A DNA stretch of 6,323 bases. Source: Candidatus Aminicenantota bacterium (GTDB lineage: Bacteria > Acidobacteriota > Aminicenantia > Aminicenantales > Aminicenantaceae). Positions 1-6,234 of the stretch are shown one piece after another (position 1 is the first letter of the stretch; the number at the start of each line of letters is the position of its first letter). The stretch is taken from the NCBI GenBank assembly GCA_030633795.1, contig DAOWCB010000088.1:1-6323 (forward strand), written 5' to 3'. Position numbers and translations under genes: made by a program. The notes below the pieces were generated by a model. That model did no database searches, was not told the DNA's origin, and saw nothing but the letters and a program-made list of their open reading frames with translations.

Positions 1-214
1 CGATGCAGATATTGGGGTGATTCAATGCCGCAGCCGCTTGGGCCTCCTGGATGAAACGCCCTTTAGACTCTTTATCTCGCATCATTTCCGGAGGCAGAAA
101 CTTCAGCGCGACAGTCCGCTTGAGCTTCGTATCCTCTGCCTTGTACACTACCCCCATTCCACCTTCTCCGATCTTCTCAAGGATCTTGTAATGTGAAACA
201 GTATTTCCGATCAT
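1..214 (-). CDS. Ser/Thr protein kinase, N-terminal part only (cut by the window edge)
   Basis: These are the first 71 codons of a Hanks-type serine/threonine kinase that runs off the left edge. The start is the ATG at 212-214. The ATP-binding loop GEGGMGVV lies at residues 16-23, the ATP-anchoring lysine is in VALK (about residue 38), and the alpha-C glutamate is in IQEAQ (about residue 57). The fragment ends at the NPNI-type stretch ALNHPNIC. It aligns without gaps to the start of the kinase at 1403-3439, with 57 of 71 residues identical by my count, so the two are close paralogues. The HRD and DFG motifs and any membrane segment lie outside the window. The leader is very A/T-rich and has no recognisable Shine-Dalgarno. 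The gene starts 29 bases after the stop of the kinase relic at 244-366. The kinase family is certain; the rest of its architecture is unknown. Confidence 0.95.
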   Translation of the reverse strand, partial: MIGNTVSHYKILEKIGEGGMGVVYKAEDTKLKRTVALKFLPPEMMRDKESKGRFIQEAQAAAALNHPNICI

Positions 215-243
215 TTTAATAATTTTAAATTTTTATATCGTTG

Positions 244-366
244 CTACGACAAATATTTACCTAATCTCGACGCAGCCTTGTTTGTTTTTTTTAAGACCTC
301 ATCGAACCGAGGTTCACTTCGCAAATACTTGAGTATTTTGTAATGGGAGATAGTCTTTCCGATCAT
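244..366 (-). pseudogene. Kinase relic: kinase start joined in frame to a kinase C-terminal tail
   Basis: This is a 40-codon reading frame from the ATG at 364-366 to the TAG at 244-246. Its first 12 residues, MIGKTISHYKIL, are identical to the start of the kinase at 1403-3439. The next residues should be the glycine loop, but the frame continues with KYLRSEPRFDEVLKK and a basic tail. LRSEPRF..LLKK-type endings are, from family knowledge, typical of the last residues of TPR-containing bacterial kinases and adenylate cyclases. The simplest reading is an in-frame internal deletion that removed the whole kinase body and kept both ends. The junction (about 329-331) lies in the middle of a 16-base palindrome. 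A purine patch (AAGGA) lies about 15 bases before the start, which is far for a ribosome site. The frame may still be translated as a small peptide, but no function can be proposed. The alternative is a chance fusion of a duplicated start with unrelated sequence. Confidence 0.7.
323..338. repeat. 16-base palindrome at the relic junction
   Basis: Perfect 7-base inverted repeat AAATACT / AGTATTT separated by 2 bases. It sits exactly where kinase-start homology ends and tail homology begins in the relic at 244-366. It may mark the deletion point, or be created by it. Confidence 0.5.
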
Positions 367-424
367 TATTGATTTATTATGTCCTTAGCCAATTCTACTT
401 AATTCTGTATATATATGACTATCA

Positions 425-1363
425 TTACTTCATATGTTTTTGAAGCCATTTCAATAATTCTGAACGGGCTTCTTCCGGCATGGCTGCATGGCCAGCCTCG
501 AGCCATATGATTTTTTTTGGATCCTTTGCCAACTCGAACAAAGGTTCAACCGATGTTTCCTTGAAAAAATCTGTATCACGTGTACCATTGATCATAAGCA
601 GAGGCCGGGGATTTATGCGGCCAATATAGCTGGCAGGGCATGCAGCAGGCAGATGCTCACGCTCCTTTGCATCGAAGTGCCCACCGTGAAGCAACACAAC
701 GGCACAAAGTCTCTTCTCTGCTCCGCCGGCGACTGCCGCAACGACTGCACCCCGGCTGAATCCCACAAGCCCGATGTGCTTTGGATCAACACCTCTCTCG
801 TTAATCAGAAAATCAATCGACCGGCTTATATCCTTCACACACTGCGTCATCCATGCCAAGTAGGCAGGAGGATTATTGTATAGTTTTTCATGTTTTTCAT
901 CCTCTGTAAACGTGGTTAAAAGAGTTGTACTGCGTTCCCCAAAATATTTCAGATCGATGGACAAAACCCTCCATCCTCCTCGTGCCAAAAGCTCTGAATA
1001 GACCTCATAATGGGGGGCATCTTTTCCAACAGCCCCTCCACCATGAAGAAAAATCAGAGCCGGTTCTTTTTTCGAAGATGTCCCGATAACACTGTAGAGA
1101 TGCGCAAAAACACGCTCATCTGGAGTGCTAAGAAAAGATAAATGCTCCCTCTTAACTCCTTCATGCTCCTTCTCGTCCAGAGTTTGGACTTCAAACGACA
1201 AGTCTTTGTCATATTTATAAAAGTCCAGGAAGGTTTTGAAGGTCAAATCATCGACGGGTTTGTCTAACCACTGGCATTTGCGCTCATCTTGAGGAGCTTT
1301 GCCGATAAGGAATGTTATTGAAGCTAAAAGGATTAAAATGGCAAAAAAGATGTTGCGCCTCAT
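425..1363 (-). CDS. Exported alpha/beta hydrolase (dienelactone hydrolase / prolyl-oligopeptidase-like)
   Basis: A 312-residue alpha/beta-hydrolase-fold enzyme, probably an esterase or peptidase acting outside the inner membrane; the substrate is unknown. Residues 2-21 form a basic start plus hydrophobic segment, meaning a signal peptide or N-terminal anchor; there is no lipobox cysteine. The oxyanion-type HGGG is at 107-110. The nucleophile elbow GFSRG gives Ser203, NGTRDTD supplies the acid (Asp263, or Asp265), and EAGHA supplies His292, so the triad looks complete. The start ATG (1361-1363) has a strong ribosome site, GGAGGG, 8 bases upstream. The gene follows the kinase stop by 39 bases and is probably its last operon partner. 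The N-terminal stretch after the signal (PVDDLTF..YKYDKDLSFEV) resembles, from memory, the linker before the C-terminal hydrolase domain of long kinase-FGE-hydrolase proteins. The fold is sure; the reaction is not. Confidence 0.9.
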   Translation of the reverse strand: MRRNIFFAILILLASITFLIGKAPQDERKCQWLDKPVDDLTFKTFLDFYKYDKDLSFEVQTLDEKEHEGVKREHLSFLSTPDERVFAHLYSVIGTSSKKEPALIFLHGGGAVGKDAPHYEVYSELLARGGWRVLSIDLKYFGERSTTLLTTFTEDEKHEKLYNNPPAYLAWMTQCVKDISRSIDFLINERGVDPKHIGLVGFSRGAVVAAVAGGAEKRLCAVVLLHGGHFDAKEREHLPAACPASYIGRINPRPLLMINGTRDTDFFKETSVEPLFELAKDPKKIIWLEAGHAAMPEEARSELLKWLQKHMK

Positions 1364-1371
1364 TATACTAA

Positions 1372-1377
1372 CCCTCC
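1372..1377 (-). promoter_or_regulatory. Strong Shine-Dalgarno of the hydrolase gene
   Basis: GGAGGG on the coding strand, 8 bases before the ATG at 1361-1363. It fixes that start and is the only clear ribosome site of this strength in the window; the kinase starts have none. Confidence 0.8.
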
Positions 1378-1402
1378 GTATCTCTTTATTTGTTTTAAGG
1401 CT

Positions 1403-3439
1403 TTATTTTTCCTGTGAAATGATATTTACACAACGGAAACCGATATCTTCGCTCGCGAAATCAGGATCAAAAAACTCCGCGTGAGAAGGTTCAAACATGT
1501 AGTCTGGGTCTTTCCACGACCCGCCGACAACCGTCCGGAGTTTTTGGCTTACACTCGAGTCCTGAAGCCACTCGCGAACATTACCAGCCATGTCGAAGCA
1601 TCCAAAAAGGCTGACTCCCAAAGGATAGGATCCCACTGGTTGGGTTCCTCTGAAACCAAAGTTTGCCCGCAAATGAGTGGTCCGGACATCATGTCCCCAA
1701 GGCCTAGCACTCTCTTTTTCGCCAAGCGCAGCACGCCACCATTGGCCCCAATCAGGAAGATTTTTTCCAGCCCACTGGCCATAGGCTCGGGCTTCATACC
1801 AAGAAATACCCACAACAGGATGATGTTCTTTCCCCTCTGGATATCTTCCGCCTGACCAAAACCGAGGACCTGAAATACCGGTTTTGTCCACAAACTTTTG
1901 AACGGCTGATTCCCAAGATGTCAAAACACCCGTTATCATCATATTCTCGGGCCAGTATTTCTCTTCTCTGTAGCCGCGTGCTGTGACAAAATCAAGAAAC
2001 TCTGCATTGGTGACTTCATGTTTATCGATCAGGAATGACGGGATGGGTTGGTTATCTATAGATAATCCCTCATCAATTCGTACCATGTCCCAAAATCCTT
2101 TTTTCCTCTCAAAGAGAGTTCTTTTTATGTCCAATGATTCACCAGGAGTTATCTGCACAAGAAACTCCACAGAATTCCCCCCTTCAAAGCTCATGTGCAC
2201 TAAGTATTCTCCGGCAACCAGCAAGTGTTCTTTGACAGGTGTTGGTTCGATGGCAAACACTTCCCCTTTGGTTAGGTCTGGTTCTGTGAGCACTCGAACC
2301 AGAGTTACAATAGCCCCATCAGGCGTTGTCTGAATGGACAGATTCCCTCCTAACCGGACAACCAGATCTTTATTTTTGAGACCCTTCAGGGCCAAACCGG
2401 ATTCATTTATCAACTTGAACGCTTCATCGAATCGGGCTGCCTCAACCATCGGCTGTAATTGTTCGAGAAGAGCATTCATTCGGCGGGCTTTTGATCCTTG
2501 CCATAGAATCAGAGCGACCGCAATAACAGATACAACAATGACTGCCATTGCACCGTATGCATATTTTTTTCTTTTCCTTTTGAGTTCAATTTTTTGATCT
2601 TGCGTAACAAACTGACCTGAATCAAATTTTCTTTTTAAAACCTCAAGAGAATCTAATATGTCTGTGACATCCTGATATCTTTTTTCGACATCTTTCTGCA
2701 ATGATTTCTGTACAATCTCTTGTATCTCCGCTGGAATATCAGTCCGCAGATTGTCTATTGGCTCGGGATCATTATTCAAAATGGAAAAAACAACGGCCTG
2801 CTCATATTCCCCTTTAAACGGGAGCTGTCCGGTGACCATCTGGTACAACATCACACCCAACGACCAGATGTCTGTCCTTTTGTCAACCGTTTCTCCGCGA
2901 GATTGTTCGGGTGACATGTAAGCTATTGTTCCCATTGTGGTAGCGGTTTTGGTAATCCTCGTTTGTCCAGTGAGTTTGGCCAAACCAAAATCGAGGATCT
3001 TCACGACCCCATCATCGGTGAGCATAACATTGGCTGGTTTGATATCCCTGTGTATAATCCCCTTCTCATGGGCCTTTGACAGACCATTTGCGACTTGTAG
3101 TATTATGTTGACGGCATCCTCAATATCCAAAGGATTTTGTTCGATTTTCTTTTTTAGAGTATCTCCTTCATAGCACGCCATGACGATAAACAGCTGGCCA
3201 TCTTCTGTTTCGTCGACTTCATGGATCGTGCAGATGTTGTTATGCTGAAGAGCTGAAGCAGCTTGTGCCTCCTGGATAAACCTGACTTTCGATTCTTCAT
3301 CACGAGTTAAATCTGAAGGAAGAAACTTGAGGGCGACGGTGCGTTTGAGCTTCGTATCCTCGGCTTTGTATACAACGCCCATACCACCACCGCCGAGTTT
3401 TTCTAGAATTTTATAATGCGAAATAGTCTTGCCAATCAT
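1403..3439 (-). CDS. Transmembrane Ser/Thr protein kinase with PEGA-like and FGE-like outer domains
   Basis: A 678-residue bifunctional-type kinase. The cytoplasmic kinase domain (about 9-268) is complete: glycine loop G16-x-G18-x-x-G21, Lys38 in VALK, Glu57, HRD at 130-132 with KPAN, DFG at 150-152, a threonine-rich activation loop (about 157-171), and MSPEQ at 175-179. A basic stretch (287-292) precedes one membrane helix (about 294-313). A short helical segment follows (about 320-360), then a PEGA-like beta domain (about 366-445, with the IQTTPDGAIV motif). An FGE-sulfatase/SUMF1-like domain (about 450-672) ends the protein, marked by IDKHEVTNAEF, VVGISWYEA, FDMAGNVREW, GGSW and GFRCV. The two cysteines used for catalysis by formylglycine-generating enzymes should fall between GGSW and GFRC, and none is there. 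The domain is therefore probably a sensor or binding module. The ATG at 3437-3439 matches the paralogue starts, but no Shine-Dalgarno is visible. The gene lies 30 bases after the small gene at 3470-3817, and the hydrolase follows. The phosphorylation target is unknown. Confidence 0.96.
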   Translation of the reverse strand: MIGKTISHYKILEKLGGGGMGVVYKAEDTKLKRTVALKFLPSDLTRDEESKVRFIQEAQAASALQHNNICTIHEVDETEDGQLFIVMACYEGDTLKKKIEQNPLDIEDAVNIILQVANGLSKAHEKGIIHRDIKPANVMLTDDGVVKILDFGLAKLTGQTRITKTATTMGTIAYMSPEQSRGETVDKRTDIWSLGVMLYQMVTGQLPFKGEYEQAVVFSILNNDPEPIDNLRTDIPAEIQEIVQKSLQKDVEKRYQDVTDILDSLEVLKRKFDSGQFVTQDQKIELKRKRKKYAYGAMAVIVVSVIAVALILWQGSKARRMNALLEQLQPMVEAARFDEAFKLINESGLALKGLKNKDLVVRLGGNLSIQTTPDGAIVTLVRVLTEPDLTKGEVFAIEPTPVKEHLLVAGEYLVHMSFEGGNSVEFLVQITPGESLDIKRTLFERKKGFWDMVRIDEGLSIDNQPIPSFLIDKHEVTNAEFLDFVTARGYREEKYWPENMMITGVLTSWESAVQKFVDKTGISGPRFWSGGRYPEGKEHHPVVGISWYEARAYGQWAGKNLPDWGQWWRAALGEKESARPWGHDVRTTHLRANFGFRGTQPVGSYPLGVSLFGCFDMAGNVREWLQDSSVSQKLRTVVGGSWKDPDYMFEPSHAEFFDPDFASEDIGFRCVNIISQEK

Positions 3440-3469
3440 GTTTTTGATGGCTGAAATGGTTTGGGATGG

Positions 3470-3817
3470 TTAGTGTTTGCTGCCGCCCCGAATCACGCGC
3501 ACCTTGCGAATGGTTGTCGTGATCACGCGGTTGCTAAATTCCAAACGCAAACCGCAGGCAGCAAGGGTATCGACCTTGATGATACTGCCCCCCCAGGTAC
3601 ATCCCGTGATGGAAACCTTTGTAGGTGAGAGTCCCTTCCGGGCAAACCAACCCCCTGACACTATGTAGTTCTCGTCTTCAAGGACGCAAACGGAATAATC
3701 TGAATTCCGAGTCGTTATCAGGACCAAGTCTCCAAATTGCAGCTCTTCCTTGCGCACCTGCTTCAGTTGCACTGCACCATCGATGATTTTTTCTAAGCTA
3801 TGGCCTGTTCCGAGCAT
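3470..3817 (-). CDS. Small uncharacterised beta-rich protein
   Basis: I do not recognise a named family. From the ATG at 3815-3817 the protein has 115 residues. There is no signal peptide or membrane helix, so it is probably cytoplasmic. The middle contains FGDLVLITTRNSDYSV, a double glycine followed by an aromatic (SGGWF), then TGCTWGGS and a cysteine- and glycine-containing strand. The end is TTTIRKVRVIRGG. This pattern of short strands suggests a compact beta-barrel and resembles, from memory, a recurring unnamed small domain in diverse bacteria. The frame stays open up to the ATG at 3887-3889 (139 residues). I prefer the shorter start because a promoter at 3854-3882 would put the upstream ATGs outside the transcript, and AAGGGA lies 10 bases before the chosen ATG. 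It is the first gene of the presumed operon with the kinase, 30 bases away, so a regulatory or accessory role is possible but unproven. Confidence 0.75.
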   Translation of the reverse strand: MLGTGHSLEKIIDGAVQLKQVRKEELQFGDLVLITTRNSDYSVCVLEDENYIVSGGWFARKGLSPTKVSITGCTWGGSIIKVDTLAACGLRLEFSNRVITTTIRKVRVIRGGSKH

Positions 3818-3827
3818 AAAACTTCGA

Positions 3828-3833
3828 TCCCTT
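3828..3833 (-). promoter_or_regulatory. Probable ribosome binding site of the small gene
   Basis: AAGGGA on the coding strand, 10 bases upstream of the ATG at 3815-3817. No comparable site precedes the upstream in-frame ATG at 3887-3889, so it supports the shorter protein. Confidence 0.5.
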
Positions 3834-3853
3834 AACTCAAATCGTTCTCTAGA

Positions 3854-3882
3854 TGTATAGCAAAATAAAAATCCGATGTCAA
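3854..3882 (-). promoter_or_regulatory. Sigma70-type promoter of the small gene-kinase-hydrolase operon
   Basis: The -35 element TTGACA (3877-3882) matches the consensus exactly. A 17-base spacer ends in TTTTGC, and the -10 element is TATACA (3854-3859). Transcription would begin near 3847, about 30 bases before the ATG at 3815-3817. It lies just after the stop of the DUF5916 gene and has the same TTTGC-TATA layout as the promoter at 6206-6234. A separate promoter here means the kinase operon need not depend on read-through. Confidence 0.7.
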
Positions 3883-3921
3883 TCATCATTTGGGGTGAAA
3901 TTTAAAAAATATTCAGGGAGG

Positions 3922-6171
3922 CTATTTTGCGTTGAATGTGTATGTGTATTTGACCATGATGGCCCTGTTATCCAAGAACGGACGATGAGGAAGACTCCGG
4001 TATCGATCCGTGTTAATCCCATGGTTGTATACGAGATAGAAATCGTTCCCTTCTCGGGGATTGTAACGAAACCGGACATTGGCCACAACAACATCTTCTG
4101 CCCCGTTGTATTGAACGAAGACACTGGCAGAAAGTTTTGTGGTGAAAGTCGCCATTATTTTTAGCCGCGCAATATGGGCTGTGAACTCTTTATCGCGATC
4201 CGGAAACTCGATTCTATTGAATTCATAAAATCCACTCAATTGCCAGGTCGATGATAGATTCAAGAAGTAGAACGTCCCGGCGCTTATCCGCCATCCATCG
4301 TAAAAGGACCCGATTTTGAAATTCGGCATAAGAGAAAAAGTTCTCCCCATAGGAGTGTTGAGGCTGCCTTCGACACCATAAAACGTGTACTCTCCTGGCG
4401 GCACCTCCACATCATCGGTGAGTTCGAAGGCTTCGTCCAGGTTTTCGGTATAGATCTTGGGCTGGATAAATCCACCCCATCCTGAATTTGTCTCGAACAT
4501 CCATCCCGGCCCTAATTCAGCTGATTCGGTGGTATTGTCGCTGTTTCGCAGGGTGAGAAACCCATTCAGGTAGACCTGGTGGAGGCGTAGAAAGGATTCG
4601 GTACTCGGGATCCATGAGTAAAACACACGATTGCCGAACCGTGTGTAATCCTCGCGCATCTCGAATCCCATGCCCGGATTATAATCTTCACCAGCACGGG
4701 AGACGCCAAGACTGTAACCAATCCCCTTCAAAGTCCGTCGTTCCCAGTCCAATCGGAACTTTGCCGGATCCAAGGAGAGGAATTTGTTAGATGCATCGCT
4801 TTCGAACGTCTGCGCCCAATTGATGGTCAGGTAATCGTCTCCAAAAATCCTGAAAATCCCATCCAATCCATAGGCCACATTGTAGCTGCCATCCAATCCG
4901 ATACGGGAGGTTATCATTCCTCCTACGTAGGAAAACGGATTAAAAACGCGGCGACGGATACGGAGGACGCCAAAATTTTCCGAGGGAAGCCCTTCTACTT
5001 TTGCCGTCTGCATGTTCAAAAATCCGAGGTCCCATCCGCCCACGCGGCCCACCAACCGAGCTCCACCGTATATGCGGACCATATCGTCTGTATCCTCATT
5101 GATCCCGATACGCCGGCTGTAGAACAGGCGATTGGGCCCGCCGAACCGGAACTCGAAAGTACTAGCCCGCTCCAGGAAAAACCGCCGCTTTTCCGGAAAA
5201 AACAACGAAAACCGGGTGAGATTGACCTGCACATTATCGGCTTCGACCTGGGCAAAATCTGTGTTGACCGTGATGTCAGCGGTGAAATTGCTGGTGATGC
5301 CGTATTTGATATCCAAACCGGCTTCGAACACTGGGTCATCTCTTTTTTGAAAAGCACTCTCGGCCTCGTTTAATTCATAGGCCCGTCCATGACCACCAAG
5401 AACATAGGGTGTTATATACAGAGGTTTCTTAGGGTGCACTCCTTCCATCGTAACTTCCTGAGAAAGGGATGGTTTGACGATGCTCCAGGCGCCCGACTCT
5501 GGAGAAATGGCAGGGAACACAACGATCTCGTTTTTCCGAGCGATCCAGCGCCAGATGATAATCCCCATCACCACACGTCCATCCACATCCTGAAAACGAA
5601 GACTGGAAAACGGAATGCGGAACTCGGCAAACCATCCCTCTTCGTTGCGCGTTACGGCCACATCCCAGAACGTGTCCCAGCTCATTCCAAAGGGCATTTC
5701 ATTATCTCGTTCGGTCACACCATCGTTGGCAACGGTGGCATCCCAACGTAAACCCGTGGGAGTCGTGAAAAAGGCCAATCCGTTCTCTTTGTCACAGAAG
5801 CAATCGATGATAATGCCGAAATAATCTGTGGCCGCTGCCTGTGTATCTCTCTGTTTCGTCGCATCCAGAATTTTGGATGGTTCGCTATCATGTAGGAGCC
5901 CTGCTAGATACAAATATTCATCATCATAGGCAACGAGAACGACCGTTTTCTCTGTAGGTTCGGATCCAAAATTAGGAGCATTTTGAATCAAGGGGAAAGG
6001 TTCAATTTTTTCCCAACCTGGTTCATCGATAACTCCATCCAGTGTGATCGGGCCTTCTATCCTTTGCAATACAATCAAGTCTGGAGTGTCGGAATAGACA
6101 AATCCGCTGACGACACAAAGAGTGATTAAAACAGTTATAATTGTCCTGTAGTTCATATGCCCTAATTTCAT
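3922..6171 (-). CDS. Exported CBM9-like + DUF5916 outer-membrane beta-barrel protein
   Basis: A 749-residue envelope protein. A basic start and hydrophobic stretch (about 8-26) make a signal peptide, with likely cleavage near VYS-D (27/28). Residues about 38-235 form a CBM9-like carbohydrate-binding (DOMON-type) domain: LDGVIDEPGW at 44-53, YDDEYLYLAG, TDYFGIIID, WDTFWDVAV, and EFRIPFSSLRF ending at 193. The remainder (about 255-749) is the DUF5916 barrel region. It shows the family hallmarks NTDFAQVEADNVQVNLTRF, LFFPEKRRFFLE and LFYSRRIG, followed by many alternating-residue strands with aromatic girdle residues. The last residues are YTYTFNAK, so the barrel lacks the usual terminal aromatic. 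The length is normal for the family. The role is unknown; surface binding or passage of a glycan or other ligand is inferred. The start could instead be the ATG at 6154-6156, five codons in; both keep the signal peptide. The gene has its own promoter (6206-6234). Confidence 0.95.
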   Translation of the reverse strand: MKLGHMNYRTIITVLITLCVVSGFVYSDTPDLIVLQRIEGPITLDGVIDEPGWEKIEPFPLIQNAPNFGSEPTEKTVVLVAYDDEYLYLAGLLHDSEPSKILDATKQRDTQAAATDYFGIIIDCFCDKENGLAFFTTPTGLRWDATVANDGVTERDNEMPFGMSWDTFWDVAVTRNEEGWFAEFRIPFSSLRFQDVDGRVVMGIIIWRWIARKNEIVVFPAISPESGAWSIVKPSLSQEVTMEGVHPKKPLYITPYVLGGHGRAYELNEAESAFQKRDDPVFEAGLDIKYGITSNFTADITVNTDFAQVEADNVQVNLTRFSLFFPEKRRFFLERASTFEFRFGGPNRLFYSRRIGINEDTDDMVRIYGGARLVGRVGGWDLGFLNMQTAKVEGLPSENFGVLRIRRRVFNPFSYVGGMITSRIGLDGSYNVAYGLDGIFRIFGDDYLTINWAQTFESDASNKFLSLDPAKFRLDWERRTLKGIGYSLGVSRAGEDYNPGMGFEMREDYTRFGNRVFYSWIPSTESFLRLHQVYLNGFLTLRNSDNTTESAELGPGWMFETNSGWGGFIQPKIYTENLDEAFELTDDVEVPPGEYTFYGVEGSLNTPMGRTFSLMPNFKIGSFYDGWRISAGTFYFLNLSSTWQLSGFYEFNRIEFPDRDKEFTAHIARLKIMATFTTKLSASVFVQYNGAEDVVVANVRFRYNPREGNDFYLVYNHGINTDRYRSLPHRPFLDNRAIMVKYTYTFNAK

Positions 6172-6178
6172 CCCATCA

Positions 6179-6188
6179 GGGATATCCC
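6179..6188. repeat. 10-base palindrome in the leader of the DUF5916 gene
   Basis: Perfect palindrome GGGATATCCC between the predicted transcription start (near 6199) and the start codon (6171). It could be a small operator or a weak leader hairpin, or chance. Confidence 0.3.
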
Positions 6189-6205
6189 AGTAATTATCGT
6201 CCCGA

Positions 6206-6234
6206 CTTATAGCAAAGTCCTAAAAGCAAGTCAA
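6206..6234 (-). promoter_or_regulatory. Sigma70-type promoter of the DUF5916 gene
   Basis: The -35 element TTGACT (6229-6234) is followed by a 17-base spacer ending in CTTTGC and a -10 element TATAAG (6206-6211); each hexamer has five of six consensus bases. The predicted start near 6199 leaves a leader of about 28 bases. Upstream of it, 6235-6323 is AT-rich and shows no convincing gene. Confidence 0.75.

Noticed and set aside
1..214. Mobile element or insertion-sequence end explaining the repeated kinase starts
   Set aside because: The similarity follows codons and protein sequence with diverged third positions, as in gene duplication. No terminal inverted repeats or transposase were seen.
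297..318. Hairpin-like ACCTC/GAGGT next to a run of eight T on the plus strand, as a terminator
   Set aside because: For minus-strand transcripts the run is A rather than U, and for plus-strand transcripts the T run comes before the stem. The stem is only five pairs and lies within the relic frame.
488..883. Open frame on the plus strand, 131 residues
   Set aside because: It is antisense to the alpha/beta hydrolase, has no domain-like sequence and no ribosome site; a shadow frame.
1481..1893. Open frames on both strands within the FGE-like region
   Set aside because: They overlap the kinase gene in other frames and read as low-complexity shadow translation.
1403..2092. Sulfatase-activating enzyme function for the FGE-like domain
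   Set aside because: The catalytic cysteine pair is absent and no sulfatase lies nearby in the window.
3818..3889. Upstream extension of the small gene to the ATG at 3887-3889
   Set aside because: The stretch overlaps a strong promoter and has no ribosome site before its ATG. It is kept only as an alternative start.
3890..3921. Terminator after the DUF5916 gene
   Set aside because: No stem followed by a U run is visible; the gap only leads into the next promoter.
5016..5751. Several open frames of 60-120 residues on both strands inside the DUF5916 gene
   Set aside because: The DUF5916 frame carries all conserved motifs; the others are cysteine/serine-rich shadows.
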